DNA of 64,000 nucleotides. Origin: Microcebus murinus. Its lineage: Eukaryota > Chordata > Mammalia > Primates > Cheirogaleidae. The notes beneath the pieces are model-generated. The model had not been told where the DNA came from. It saw nothing but the letters and a program-made list of their open reading frames with translations, and searched no databases. The translations under genes and the position numbers were made by a program. This document shows positions 33,787 to 46,139 of the stretch, one piece after another. Every line of letters begins with the position of its first letter. The first letter of the stretch is position 1. Location: NCBI RefSeq assembly GCF_040939455.1, contig NC_134113.1:19020501-19084500 (forward strand). Direction: 5' to 3'.

Positions 33787-34970
33787 AGGGAGCAAGATGG
33801 CAGACGAGAAACACCACCAGACAGATGTCTCTGCAAAAAAGACAGCTTCCAGAAGAAATTAGAAGAAAGAAGCAAGCAGGTGAGAATACATCGGCCGAGG
33901 GTCGGAAGGAGGGGTATCGGAGACTACAGGAGACTCCACAGGAGGAGGTTGTGGAGGAGAACTGGAAGCAGAGACCTCCCAGGTAGCCTGCAGATTAGAG
34001 GCAAGGGTAGGTGAAGCAGTTGACTTTCCCCTCCCTTGCATCTTGGACTGCTGGTAGGCTCCCCCAGTGGGTGGAGAGACCTGTGGACACCAGTCCAGAC
34101 ACAGCCACTGCCAGTGACCAGTAAGCCTGTAGCAGAAGGGGTGCCAGGCTCCCAACCCCCTTAGGGCATCTCTGTGTGCACAGACCTGAGCCGTGCTGCA
34201 GGTGCCATATTGTTACACTTTCCCCTCCCCCAACCCTAACCACAGCTGCCAAGAGAGACAATATAGCCACCAGCCAGAGGCATCACCACAGAATGGGACC
34301 TTCACTTTTGGGGCCCTTCAGCTGACTGAGGGGTACTCAGACTGTGAGCTCCCTACCCACAAGCCCTCCCAGGTGCTGCTGGCCCACTGACTCCAGGAGA
34401 GGGGTGCAGAGCCTGAGGCTGAGAGACATCAACCTAGCTTGGGCTCCTGTGGGTGAATTTGGACTGGCATTCCTCTCCCTGGTGGGATCAAGGATTGAAT
34501 TCTGGGGCCCCAGAGGTCAGAGCTGTGGACCGGATCCCATGCACCCAGTTCTCGCATTGCCTAGGGCACAGAAGGGATATTAGTGAATGGCTTACTGAGG
34601 TGTATGTGCCTTCAGGGGAAGATCAGCATGCTTGAGGGCAACCATCCTCCCAAGGGGGGGCTGTGTGCCCAGACCAGGCAGCGACCCTATGCAGGGAACC
34701 TCCTGGCCTGCATCACACCCAGGGGAGACCCAGTGGTGGTGGCATGAGGTCTGGCCTGCTGGCAGAGGCCGAGGAGAAGCTGCGGAGTTGGGGAGGGTGG
34801 AAAGGAGTGGGGCCTGCTCCAGACTGCAGATCTCAGACAGCCTCAACCCCACACAGAGACTTTCTGACTGAGTGGGGCCATTCCAGCCACTCCCTGACAG
34901 CTTTTCCCAGAAACAGAGAACAGAATTTGGACCACTGATAACCCCTGGGAGATTCAGTCCAAACAGCAAG
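33787..34970 (+). promoter_or_regulatory. L1-B 5'UTR with YY1-type start site element
   Basis: GC-rich internal promoter region. CAAGATGGC at 33793-33801 matches the YY1-binding core that in human L1 directs transcription to begin at the 5' end. Its retention here contrasts with L1-A. Several open frames on both strands in this stretch (for example 34592-35062 minus) are compositional. Whether the region is still transcribed cannot be judged from sequence. Confidence 0.7.
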
Positions 34971-34989
34971 ACGTCACAACATGCAGTCA

Positions 34990-35330
34990 TCAGACTGACC
35001 AAAATATTGACTAAAGAGGCCCTTCTATGAGCTGTAAGGCGAAAGAAGCAAGTTACATACAAAGGAAAGCCAATCTGAATAACGCCAGACTTCTTACTGA
35101 AACTTTACAAGCAAGGAGAGACTGAGGCCCCATTCTCACTCTTCTGAAACAGAATAATGCCCAGCCTAGAATCTTGTACCCTGCAAAACTAAGTTTTGTA
35201 TATGAAGGAGAAACCAAGACATTTTCAGATAAGCAAAGACTAAGGAAATTCACCAAGACAAGACCAGCCCTTCAAGAAGTACTAAAAACAGTGTTACCCA
35301 TGGATCAGCACAATAAACACTCACAAATGT
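34990..35330 (+). pseudogene. L1-B ORF1 C-terminal remnant
   Basis: The C-terminal domain of the L1 ORF1 RNA-binding protein is recognisable from its nucleotide order: GCAAGTTACATACAAAGGAAA, CTTACTGAAACTTTACAAGC, AACTAAGTTTTGTATATGAAGG and CCAGCCCTTCAAGAAG. The coiled-coil and RRM-coding two thirds are absent, joined straight to the 5'UTR near 34975. In-frame stops interrupt what is left. ORF1p normally coats L1 RNA, so this copy could not supply it. Confidence 0.75.
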
Positions 35331-35371
35331 AAATCTACTCAAAAGCTAAAGATCAAAGCCCAGAAACCACA

Positions 35372-38300
35372 ATGGCTCAAGAGAGAAAACAAAGCAACAA
35401 ATTTCAACCCAACATAATGAATAGAAATCTGCCCCACCTATCAGTTATCTCAATAAATGTGAATGGCTTGAACTCCCCACTTAAGAGACATAGGCTGGCT
35501 GAATGGATAAAAAAATACAAGCCAAGTGTCTTTTGCCTTCAGGGAACGCATCTAACCTGCAATGATGCAGTTAGACTAAAGGTAAAGGGGTGGAGAACAA
35601 TATTTCAAGCAAATGGAAGCCAAAAGAAAGCTGGTGTGGCGGTGCTGATTACAGATAACTTAGTTTATAAATCAAAAAAAGTAATAAAAGACAAAGAAGG
35701 TCAATATATAATGGTGAAGGATACAGTTCAACAAAAAGACATAAAAATTCTAAATATATATGCACCCAACCTTGGTGCACCTAGATTCATAAAGCAAACT
35801 CTACTTGATCTAAACAAATGGATAAACAACAACACCATAATAGTCAGAGACTTTAACACCACTGACAGCATAAGACAGATCCTCCAAACAGAAAATCAAC
35901 AAGGAAATAATGGACTTTAGCAGAACTCTAGAACAAATGGGCCTGACTGACATTTAAAGGATATTCTACCCCCAAACCACTGAATATACATTCTTCTCAT
36001 CAGCTCACAGGTCATTCTCTAAGATTGACTATATCCTATGACACAAATCATGTCTCAAATACTTTAAAAAAATAGAAATTATACCATGTATCTTTTCAGA
36101 TCACAATGGAATAAAAGTAGAAACCAACCCTAATAGGAACTCTCATTTCTACACAAAGTCATGGAAACTAAACAACCTTCTGCTGAATGACCACTTCATA
36201 AATGAGGAAATCAAGATGGAAATCAAAAGATTCTTTGAATTAAATGACAAAGGAGACACAAGTTATCAAAACCTCTGGGACACAGCTAAAGCAGTCCTGA
36301 GAGGAAAGTTTATTTCCATAAATGCCTATATCCAAAAGTCGAAAAGATCACAAATAGACAACCTAATGAATCATCTCAAAGAGCTAGAAAAAGATGAACA
36401 GACCATCCCCAAACCCAGCAGAAGGAGTGAAATCATTAAGATCAAATCATAACTAAACGGAATGGATAACAGGGAGACCATACAGAAGATTAATAAAACC
36501 AAAAGTTGGTTCTTTGAAAAAATAAACAAAATTGACACACCTTTGGCTAGAGTAATGAAAAGCAGAAAAGAAAAATCTCTAATAAGCTCCATCAGGAACA
36601 ATAAAGGAGAAATTACAACTGATGCCCCGGAGATACAAGATATAATATATGAATACTATAAAAACCTCTATGCACACAAACTGGAAAATGTGGAGGAAAT
36701 GGACAATTTCTTAGAAACACACAGCCTCCCTAGGCTCAACCAGGAAGAAATAGAATTCCTGAACAGACCAATATCAAGTACTGAAATTGAAACAGCAATA
36801 AAAATCCTTTCTAAAAAGAAACGTCCTGGACCAGATAGTTTCACACCTGAATTTTACCACACCTACAAGGAAGAACTGGTGCCTATCCTGCAGAAATTAT
36901 TCCACAACATTGAGAAGGATGGAAACCTCCCCAACACATTTTATGAAGTGAACATAACCCTGATACCCAAACCAGGAAAGGATGCAACAAAAAAAGAAAA
37001 CTACAGACCAATATCTCTTATGAATATAGATGCAAAAATTCTCACCAAAATCCTAGCCAATCAAATCCAGGTGATTGCCAGGAAAATAATCCATCACAAC
37101 CAAGTGGGCTTCATCCCAGGGATGCAGGGATGGTTTAACATATGCAAATCTATAAATGTAATTCACCATATAAACAGAAGCAAAAACAAAGACCATATGA
37201 TCCTCTCAATAGACGCAGAGAAAGCATTCAACAAAATTCAACACCCTTTTATGATAAGAATACTCAACAAAATAGGCATAGACGGGGCTTACCTAAAAAG
37301 GATACAAGTCATATATGATAAACCCACAGTAAATATCATAGTGAATGGGGAAAAATTGAAAGCATCCCACTCAGAACTGGAACAAGACAAGGTTGTCCAC
37401 TATCTCCACTTCTATTCAACATAGTGCCGGAAGTCCTTGCTACAGCAATCAGACAAAAGAGCAGAATTAAGGCCGTCCAAATGGGAGCAGAAGTGATCAA
37501 ACTCTCACTCTTTGCTGATGACGTGATATTATACCTAGAAAACCCCAAGGATTCAACCAAGAGACTTCTTGAATTGATACATAAATTTGGTAAAATCTCA
37601 GGATACAAAATCAATACACAGAATTCAGAGGCCAACAACATATATGAATTCATATATGAATTCATATATGCCAGAATTCATATATGCCAACAACAGTAAA
37701 AGTGAGAACCAAATCAAAGACTCAATTCCCTTCAAAATAGCAACAAAGAAAATAAAGTACCTTGGAATATATTTAACTAAGGAGGTAAAAGACCTCTACA
37801 GGGAGAACTATAAAACACTGAAGAAGGAAATAGCAGAGGACATAAACAGATGGAAGAATATACCATGCTCATGGGTCGGCAGAATCAATATTGTTCAAAT
37901 GTCTATACTACCCAAAGTGACCTACAGAGTCAATGCAATCCCTATCAAAATATCATCATCATTTTTCACAGATATAGAAAAAATAATTTTACGCTTCATA
38001 TGGAACCAGAGAAGACCCTGTATAGCAAAATCAATTCTAGGCAATAAAAACAAAATAGGAGGTATCAATTTACCAGACTTCAAACTATACTACAAGGCTA
38101 TAGTCGTTAGAACATCTTGGCACAAGAACAGTGACAGTGGAACAAAACACTGACCAGTGGAACAAAACAGAGAACCCAGATATAAAACCATCTTCATATA
38201 GCCAGCTAATCTTCAACAAAGCAGACAAAAACATACACTGAGGAAAAGAATCCTTCAATAAATGGTGCTGAGAAAACTGGATGGCCACATGTAGAAGACT

Positions 38301-39212
38301 GAAACAAGACCCACACCTTTCACCTCTCACAAAAATCAATTCATGCTGGGTAACAGACTTGAACCTTAGGTTTGAAACTATTCGAATTCTAGAGAAAAAT
38401 GTTGGAAATACTCTTCTAGACATTGGCCTAGGCAAAGAATTTATAAAGAAGATCCCAAAGGCAATCACAGCAGCAAAATAAATAAATAAATAAACAAATG
38501 GGACCTCATCAAATTAAAAAGCTTCTGCACAGCCAAAGAAACTGTCAAGAGGGCAAAAAGACAAGCCACAGAATGGGAGAAAATTTTCACAAGCTACACA
38601 TCTGATAAAGGGCTGATAACTAGAATCTATTTAGAACTCAGGAAAATCAGCAAGAAAAAATCAAGCAACCCCATCAAAAAATGGGCAAAGGATATGAACA
38701 GAAATTTCTCAAAAGAAGACAGAATAATGGCCAACAAATATATGAAAAAATTCTCAACATCTCTAATCATCAGGGAAATGCAAATCAAAACTACAATGAG
38801 ATATCACTTAACTCCAGTGAGAATGGCCTTTATCACAAAGTCCCCAAACAATAAATGCTGACGTGGATGCGGAGAGATAGGAACACTCCTACATTGCTGG
38901 TAGGACTGCAAACTAGTTCAACCTCTGTGGAAAGCAATATGGAGATACCTCAAAGTGATACAAGTAGATCTACCATTTGATCCAGCAATTCCACTACTGG
39001 GCATCTACCCAAAAGCTCAAAAGTCACTTTATGAAAAAGACACCTGCACTCTAATGTTTATAGCAGCACAATTCACAATTGCAAAACTGTGGAAACAATC
39101 CAAGTGCCCACCAATTCATGAGTGGATTAATAAAATGTGGTATATGTATACCATGAAGTACTACTCGGCTTTAAGAAACAATGGTGATATAGTACCTCTT
39201 GTATATTCCTAG
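35372..39212 (+). pseudogene. L1-B ORF2 pseudogene (endonuclease-reverse transcriptase)
   Basis: Frame pieces in order: 35372-35920 (endonuclease, INVNGLNSP near residue 28), 36216-36452 (linker), 36462-37424 ([28 protein letters not shown] and LSIDAEKAF), 37424-37699 ([11 protein letters not shown], the catalytic FADD box), 37587-38153 (RT thumb, [15 protein letters not shown]), and 38955-39212 (C-terminal [13 protein letters not shown] with the cysteine-rich KDTC and SKCP segment). Frameshifts or stops separate these, notably one just before the conserved RQGCPLSP region near 37370. The endonuclease motif normally read QETH is QGTH (residues 57-60), replacing a catalytic glutamate, and GDFN is RDFN. 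ORF2p nicks DNA and copies L1 RNA; this copy cannot. Confidence 0.93.
37639..37690 (+). repeat. ATATATGAATTC micro-repeat inside L1-B ORF2
   Basis: ATATATGAATTC-type units repeated about three times with a related ATATATGCC unit. They lie where the ORF2 frame changes. This looks like local slippage after insertion, adding length and frame change to ORF2. Confidence 0.8.
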
Positions 39213-39488
39213 ATAGCTTGAACCCGTTTTCCAAGAATGGAAAAACAAGCAGCACATGTACTCACCAGCAAATTGATATTAACGGATCAACACCTAAGTG
39301 GACATATAGGAATAACATTTATTGGGTGTCAGGCAGGTGGGACGGGGGAGGAGGGGATGGGTATATACAAACACAACAAGTAAGATGTGCAACGTTTGGG
39401 GGATGGATACGCTTGAAGCTCTTACTTGAGGGGGTGGGGGGCAGGGGCAATATACATAACTTTAACACTTGTACCCCCATAATATGCT

Positions 39489-39523
39489 AAAATAAATAAA
39501 TAAATAAATAAATAAATAAAAAA
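39489..39523 (+). repeat. L1-B A-rich tail, (AAAT)n
   Basis: The tail is patterned as AAAT repeats ending in six A. It marks the 3' terminus of L1-B immediately before the right target duplication. Confidence 0.95.
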
Positions 39524-39533
39524 GAAAATCTCA

Positions 39534-41072
39534 TCAAGTGTCCAAAAAATGGAATATGAATCCCTGAATGGGTGTGCTAAGAAAGGCATCATGCTAGTAA
39601 TAAAGTTATTGTTTGTTAAAAATCATATGAATTGTCTGATACTCAGAAAGTGATATTTTAATCACTCTACATTGTAGCATAATTATTTGTTATTCATACA
39701 TTGGTGTTTTACTGTAGGCAGGGTGACTGGTCACAACCTGGTAGTTCTCTGAACTTAGAATGTGAGATATTAATGCATTTTATTCCTAACCATGAGATTT
39801 ATTAATCCCAAGGAAACAAAAGACTCCAAGGACCATCCTGTTGGTTTCAGTGTAAAGGAGAGAAAAGTAGCAGGGAGGGCAGATCATAATAAAAATATAT
39901 ATGAAGATATTTACAAAGAAAATCAAGGTTTTAGGTCTAAGGATAATTTTTTAAGATAGAGACAAACTTTAAATGAGTCTGCTCAGGTAAAAGAGCCAGT
40001 CAAGGGTGAGAGTTAAAAGTAGATGATAAAGAGGAAGTATTTCATGGAGTAAGGCTCCTGAAAAGGTTAAGAAGGTAGCACAGAACACACTGGGAAACAA
40101 CTGAATTGCATAAGAGAAGGGATACTGACACAGAAGGGAAAATAGAACAAATGGCTATAGGTGGTAAGAATATTGTAGAAGCCAAAAGTAAACATTGAGA
40201 AATTATTTACTGGATCAGGTCTCCCATAGCAGAATAAAAACACAAGGTTATGTTTTAAGAGGAGTACTATACTTGTATGGCATGTAGGAGAGAGAGAGAA
40301 CTCTTATAAGTTTCTCTATCAGTCTCAATAAGAGAGAGAGAACTCTTGTAGGTTTCCTTATCAGTGTTGAGAACAGTTGAATTAAATAGCATAAAGGTGT
40401 AGGGGCTCTACTGTGTAGTTTCCTCTATAAATTCTTATTGTGTTACATGTCAGAGGAGACTGGAAATTATTAGATCAAGTTTGCTGCTGGCATTTTTCAG
40501 GGCCAGTAAAATAGAGGAGTAGGAAGTCAGAGTTTTAAAGGTAATGGGGAGGGACAAATTCGAGTAAGTGATTATGGGACCCAGCATAAATACAGAAAAG
40601 AAGTAGCCAAAAGTAAACTAATATATTAGGAAAAAATGATTGGAAAGAACCTAAAAGAACTGATAGAGTCAGAGACACAGAAAGCAGGGCCTCCTCAAAT
40701 ATTTGCAGGGAAACAGCAATGAACAAATGGAGTATTTACAAATTTAAGAGTAATATGAGTAGTCCAAATTGCAAATGTTTTTCAGCCTCCATGGGCAACT
40801 ATTGTGAATATTGTGCTAATTTGTGATTGTCTCCAGAACCACAAATTGGAATGTGAAAGAATATGTGGCACTGGCTTAGGAGACTATATTTGGGTGGTGA
40901 TAAAATTTAGAAGAGGCTAAAACTGTTTCCTAATGTTTGGTAAAACTGTTGCTTGTGATAAGTTGAAAGGCAGATTATATACTAAATTAACTTGTAAACC
41001 TAGGAGGATAAAGTTAGAAAACAGAATGTAAGTAACATCTTAGTTACTGCTGGCTGTATTTAGCAAGCATTA
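39534..41072. other. No recognised gene; local tandem duplication at 40288-40365
   Basis: Single-copy-looking sequence. The only structure is a direct duplication: GAGAGAGAGAACTCTTRTARG... at 40288-40323 and again at 40332-40365. Short minus-strand open frames have no recognisable motif. Confidence 0.5.
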
Positions 41073-41511
41073 TGGGTTAAAAATTGTGTCCCCCTACATT
41101 CTCCAAAAAGATCTATTGGTATCCTAACCACTAGTACACCAGAATTGAAGAAACGGGTAATTGAGATTAAATGAGGTCCTAATATAACTGGTATCATTAT
41201 AAAAAGGGGAAATTTGGACACATAGACTTGTGAACATGGAGAACCCCATGTGAAGATGAAAGCAGTGATAGGGTGATTCATCTATAAGGAATGCCAAAGG
41301 AATTGGAACGCCAAAGATTGTCAGCAAACCACCAAAAGCTTAGGAAAGAGACCTAGAACAGATTTTCTCTCATAGCCCTCAGAAGGAACCAACTCTGCTG
41401 ACACCTTGATCTCGGACTTCTAGCTTCCAGAAATGTGAGACAATAAATTTCTGTTGTTTTGGCAACCCAGTTTGTGGTACTTTGTTACATTACCCCTAGA
41501 AAATTAATCCA
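41073..41511 (+). mobile_element. MaLR/MLT1-like solo LTR
   Basis: It starts TGGGTTAAAAATTGTGTCCC and ends near TTAATCCA (TG...CA). Inside are ATTGGTATCCTAACCACTAG, GGAAATTTGGACACATAGAC, GGAATGCCAAAGGAATTGG, AGAAGGAACCAACTCTGC and AATAAATTTCTGTTGTTTTGG, the last carrying the polyadenylation signal. Same family as 25661-26010 but opposite orientation. No internal region. Confidence 0.78.
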
Positions 41512-41519
41512 GTAAGGTA

Positions 41520-43730
41520 TTATAAGAAAGAGATGTGCTCATCAAAGAATTAACCAATGTGCAAACAGGAATGAAAAGGAATAAGTCCAGGAATTTAGGG
41601 ATCCACAAGGTTGGAGAAAGCAAGTACTTTTCAATCCCATAAGGTAAAATAGACAACTGAGCAACAAATGCTGATTAAAACTCAGTCTTGAGGAAAGGAT
41701 CAAATCAAGGGTATGGCCAGCACATTCAGTTGAAATTTGCTGAATAGGTTAAGCTGTCCCAGAGTAATACTGTGATACAGAATAAATCTTATCAGTTGTA
41801 TGCAATGGCTTACAGAAAAGCAATTTAGATTATGGATGTCCATCATCAGAACAGTAGAAGGACAGTTCAAAGAATGCTTTGCTCTACTCAAACCCATAAT
41901 CCAGATTTGAAAGACAGGCATCAAAACCTTCAACAAATGGGTTATCTGGGAAATGATAACAACAAGAAAAAGAAGGGCTGGTATTTTTATATAGCATAAA
42001 CTTCAAAGGAGATATTTTCACCAAAGGAGTTAAAATGGTTACAAAAAAAAGCTCCATCCAATGCAAAGCACCTAAACTAGTAGCTGCTCAACAAATACTT
42101 GCTAATTGTAAGAATAAGTGAAAAGGAAATCCAGAAGAATATTGATCTTTTCTCTGTTTTCCTCTCCAGGTCCCACCATGCTAACAGAAGGGAAGAATAA
42201 GAAGTCCACTTGAGGAGTATTCTCAAAAGGAATTGAATTTCATTGACAGTAAGAAGGTGAAGAGATGTTTTACTTTAGAAGTTTATATAAGACTAGGCAG
42301 GAGCTCTTGGACCCTAGCCATTCACAGGCAGTTCCACCATTATTTATCATTGCATCCCTAGTTTACTTCACCTAAAACTAGTTCAGGCCCCTCTGGAAAC
42401 CTACAAACTTAATAAGGGTGGATCATTCAAACCCTTATTTTTCAGCAGGTGATGCTAATTCTCTTTCTTTAGTGAGAGGATTAAAACCATCCAACAAAAG
42501 CATTATAATTGAATCTTGTCATCTCAGCCCCTAATTTGTGAAGAAGACTGTGACTCTCTATAGTAACCCTACCACAAATAAGGACATGGTCTCATCTTTA
42601 AGGAAGCATATCTGGGCTGCCATTTCTCTGCAAAGAAGGCATTTCTGCTCCTGACATTCATGTAAAATGTCCATTCTTTGCTGAACTGGAGATTGAGACT
42701 TTGGTTCTGTTGTCTTCTGCCTTGCTCCTCCCATTCTCTGTTCCTTCAAACTAAGAACTCTTTGTCAAGATCCCGAAGTAAATATTTCCAGATGTAGAAA
42801 AGTCCCAATATTCTGGTTCTGGCTGCTAGATTAAAAGCATCGACAGTCCATGTGAACTACTATTATATATTGCATATGAAAGAGAACAAAGTCATTAAAA
42901 CTTAGTGAAAATCATGCCTCAAACTGAGCCAAGGCTAGAACGGCATCTCAAGGTTCTCAACCTTCACTACTCTGTTTACAAACATCCTGGTTCACATTTA
43001 CTTTCTTGATGTGCACCTTTATTATGAGATCTCTAATCTTATCCTAGTTTTTATAAAGCCATGAGTATTTAAAAATATTTTCTATAATCTCTTCATGCTT
43101 ACTATCATATATTAATCCAGCTGTCACCTGATCACATCTATCCTATGGATAGCTAAATAAATGGATTTAAGCCTCCAATTATAGTCTGCAGAAATCCAAA
43201 GCTCTCCCCAAGATTTCCCAAGACTTATGTTCTTATGATTTGCTCAGTTCTACATTATGTTAATCTGGAAGTAAAATTCAGTCTTTTCATTAATTCCTGT
43301 AGACAAGCTTCCAGTCACACAAAATATAGATTTTACTGAATATGTGGGAAGCGCAGAACAAATATTTTAAAACTCTATGCCAATCATCTGTCTTTCTCCA
43401 GAGTCCTTTTTGGCCATCCACCATTAGGGATTCCCTTAACCCACAGAGCACTCAACATTATGTCTTTCTTGTAAACTCCCCTCTATTCTTCCTCCTCGCT
43501 GTTGAGAAAACGTAGTCCTTGAGGTTTCACTTTCTACTTCCAAGGTATTTTTCCAGATAAACACTATTTCTTCCGTCTTGGGAATTTTGATGTAAGCTGT
43601 TAATTTTACAAATTAGAATCCATGTTTTTGTCTAAAGACAACTCAGCAAATGATTCTATTCTTACCTTTGTCTTTTTGAATGAGCAAAGTGAAGCTTAGA
43701 CATCTTAAGTGCCTTACTTTAGCTTTTAGA
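41520..43730. other. No recognised gene; L2 tail fragment at about 42062-42110
   Basis: Mostly single-copy-looking. 42062-42110 (GCACCTAAACTAGTAGCTGC, TCAACAAATACTTGC) resembles an L2 3' tip. Small minus-strand frames (41700-42066, 42558-42749) show no domain. Confidence 0.45.
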
Positions 43731-43731
43731 A

Positions 43732-43882
43732 CAGTGTTTACACAGATTTCCTGATTCAGAATCACATGGGTAGTTTTGTATTTGCTTTTTTAATGCTGAA
43801 TTTAGGGCTGCATCTTTGATCTACTGAACCAGGATCTACTGAACAAGCTCCTCAAATAATTTTTAGGCCCAAAAAACCACTG
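43732..43882 (+). mobile_element. MER5A (hAT-Charlie MITE)
   Basis: CAGTGTTTACACAGATTTCC to AAAAAACCACTG, with TTCAGAATCACATGGG and CAAGCTCCTCAAATAATTTTTAGG inside, a MER5A-type inverted-repeat layout. The flanks (TTTTAGAA and CCTTAGAC) may be a decayed 8-bp duplication. Confidence 0.8.
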
Positions 43883-44039
43883 CCTTAGACATAACTTAGG
43901 ACCTGGAGGGAAAAACCTACTAAAAGATGTTACAGATTTAATTTAGATCCAAGCTTTAAGAATGACAGCTTGGATTCAAGCAGCACCTGAAAAGACTTCG
44001 AACTTTCAAACAAGACAAAGTAAATACTGGTGTTGTTTT

Positions 44040-44265
44040 GGTGGAAAGAACACCAGAGTAGGAGTCAAGGCTGATTGTGTGACCTTGAGCAAGTTACTTA
44101 ACATCTTTGGACCTCAGGTTCCTACGGGAAAATACTACTTTTTCTACTTAACTTCAAGGACTATTTGAAGGATAAAATGAGATCATGAATGTGAAAACAC
44201 TTGTGGGAGGAGGGGAAAATAAATAACTCTCTACAACTGCTAGGTATTATTTCAAAGTCATGCTC
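44040..44265 (+). mobile_element. MIR SINE
   Basis: TGGAAAGAACACCAGAGTAG, ATTGTGTGACCTTGAGCAAG, TTACTTAACATCTTTGGACC and the AAGGATAAAATGAGATCATG section follow MIR in sense order. A 68-codon frame over its 5' part is incidental. Confidence 0.8.
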
Positions 44266-44269
44266 GGGC

Positions 44270-45545
44270 CTGGAAAATATCAATCTTCTGCATGTTACCA
44301 CTGTGCTAGTAAGGCAGCCTGTAGAGTTTTTCAAGAAGCCTGTAGGATCCAAGTTAGGCAGCTCATTGCTCAGGCTGAGTAGCCAGAGAGGGGAATTCTT
44401 GATTCAGAGCAGCATCTGTTTGTGATTAAGGTTTCAGAGGCATGTGCTTGAACTGAAGGCAACACTACAGAATTGGTCATAGCAGCAGTCCCAATTGTAA
44501 AACAGATTTCATCCTTAAAGTGGATATGAAAGGTAAACATGAAAGCATTATTCTGTAATTACATGAAACAAAATGATGCTTGTTTAACATGATCCACAAT
44601 ACGCACAGCACACACAAAGGGAAACAACAGGCAGTGGCTTATGTGAAAAACAGAGATCCCCAAGCAACAATCACCATTACTGAACTCAGAAGAGCTTAGT
44701 TGTACTCTGTTAATTGAAAAATATATTTGCAGAGTGAGCCTCCCTGGCATCCACCCCTTGACATGTTCTTCCTTCAAAATTCAAGTTTGGTCAATTTGGA
44801 TCCTTGGCAAAAAACAGAACAAAACAAAACAAAATCCCTATCCAAAACTCGCTATGAATTCTGTGTCAAAGGCCTGACTATAGTTAAAGTAAGCATATTT
44901 ATTATAGCTCAGAACACATGATGGAGCTTGAACAAAGACCAAAGATCTGGGCCAGTATGGAGAAGAGTGATCCCAGGACTTCCAAGTGGGCCAGATGAGT
45001 GAGAAGTTCTGAGAACAGTTAAAGGGTGTAGGTAGAATGGGACCCAAAGGTTTTTATTAGGGTTATTTTATGAAAGTGTGCATTTTATAACTAAAAAAGA
45101 GGGTATGGGAGGTGCTCAAGTTGAAGTGAAAGCCTAGGGAGGGGTCTGTTTAAAAACATAAAGAAAAAGGCCAAACTAGAAGTTTAAGGTAGATCATAAT
45201 TTACTGATAAAACTATAAATTTCAGTTGAGAATACAGGAGTAAAAAACATGATGTCCCATACCAGGAGAAAATTCTGATTTTTAGGGGAACATTCTGACC
45301 AAAAAGAGAAAAGAGAGGCAACAGTTTCTGTATGATAGATGGATCTAAGGACAATTTGAGTACAAGAAAGCTGCTCCAGGAGAGCAGAACACTGGACCTG
45401 TGGGGCCCACCACTGAGGCCAGAGGAGGAAAAATATAGATGAACTATAGTCATTTTAAATTGAACCATTAATTACCCAAATTCATCTTAAAGAAACTACT
45501 TCTTTAAGTCATCCAACAGACTAAGAATATAAAATTGTGTGATGA
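44270..45545. other. No recognised gene or repeat
   Basis: Single-copy-looking sequence with an AAAAC repeat at about 44815-44835. Short open frames on both strands overlap one another and carry no motif. Confidence 0.5.
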
Positions 45546-45548
45546 GGT

Positions 45549-45760
45549 TAGAAAGGTCCCTTCACTAGAAGTGAAAAGACAGGGGTTCTGCTCGCCATTT
45601 TGTCAATTCCTAGCCGAGGTAGGATTTCAGGTGTGGCACCTAGCCTGTCTATGTATGTTCTGGAAGCCTGCAGCAGGGGAATGGTGAGTGGAGGTAAAGC
45701 AAAATAGAAAGATGATCTCCAAGGTACCTTCCAGCTATAACAGTCCATGATTCCAGTGAG
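45549..45760 (+). mobile_element. MIR SINE (MIRb/c-like)
   Basis: The terminal AGATGATCTCCAAGGTACCTTCCAGC with ACAGTCCATGATTCC is typical. The 5' part (CACTAGAAGTGAAAAGACAGGGG) fits the MIR head, while the middle is diverged. Confidence 0.65.
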
Positions 45761-46139
45761 CATATATAATAATTGAGGAAGTCTGGAGGGCTATATATCA
45801 AAACATTATCAGAGACTACCTCTAGGGAATGGGATTAGGGCAGGCATAGAGATAATTGGAAAGAAAATAATTGGAGAACACTTTCAATGAGGGAAAATAC
45901 AAAGGCAGAAGGGATTTTTAAATGAAATATTAAGCAAGAAAAGCTCCAGTCAGTGAATAAAAGAATAGAAAAAGTCTAGAAGACCAGATACCAAAATATT
46001 ACTTGTAGACAAAGTCTAAACATAAAGCAAAAAGAGTGAAGGGACTTGGGATAGCCAATGGTATGATTATTTCATTTTCCTTCTTTTTCTCCTGTCCCTG
46101 TTGGAAAAGCCCATTGTAGAGCTATTGGAGTTGGAATTT

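Larger units (their letters stand above)
33787..39523 (+). mobile_element. L1-B: near end-to-end young strepsirrhine-type L1 (5.74 kb)
   Basis: Bounded by a perfect 10-bp duplication GAAAATCTCA (33777-33786 and 39524-39533). The start GGAGCAAGATGGCAGACG is the expected L1 5' end, and the element closes with ATAATATGCTAAAATAAA and an AATA-repeat tail. Order: 5'UTR to about 34970, only the C-terminal third of ORF1 (about 34990-35330), ORF2 35372-39212 with several frameshifts, then 3'UTR. At 5.7 kb it is shorter than a typical 6-kb L1, mainly through ORF1 loss. It cannot make functional proteins. Confidence 0.95.

Noticed and set aside
34592..35062. 156-codon minus-strand open frame
   Set aside because: Antisense to the L1-B 5'UTR and ORF1 junction. 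A product of base composition.
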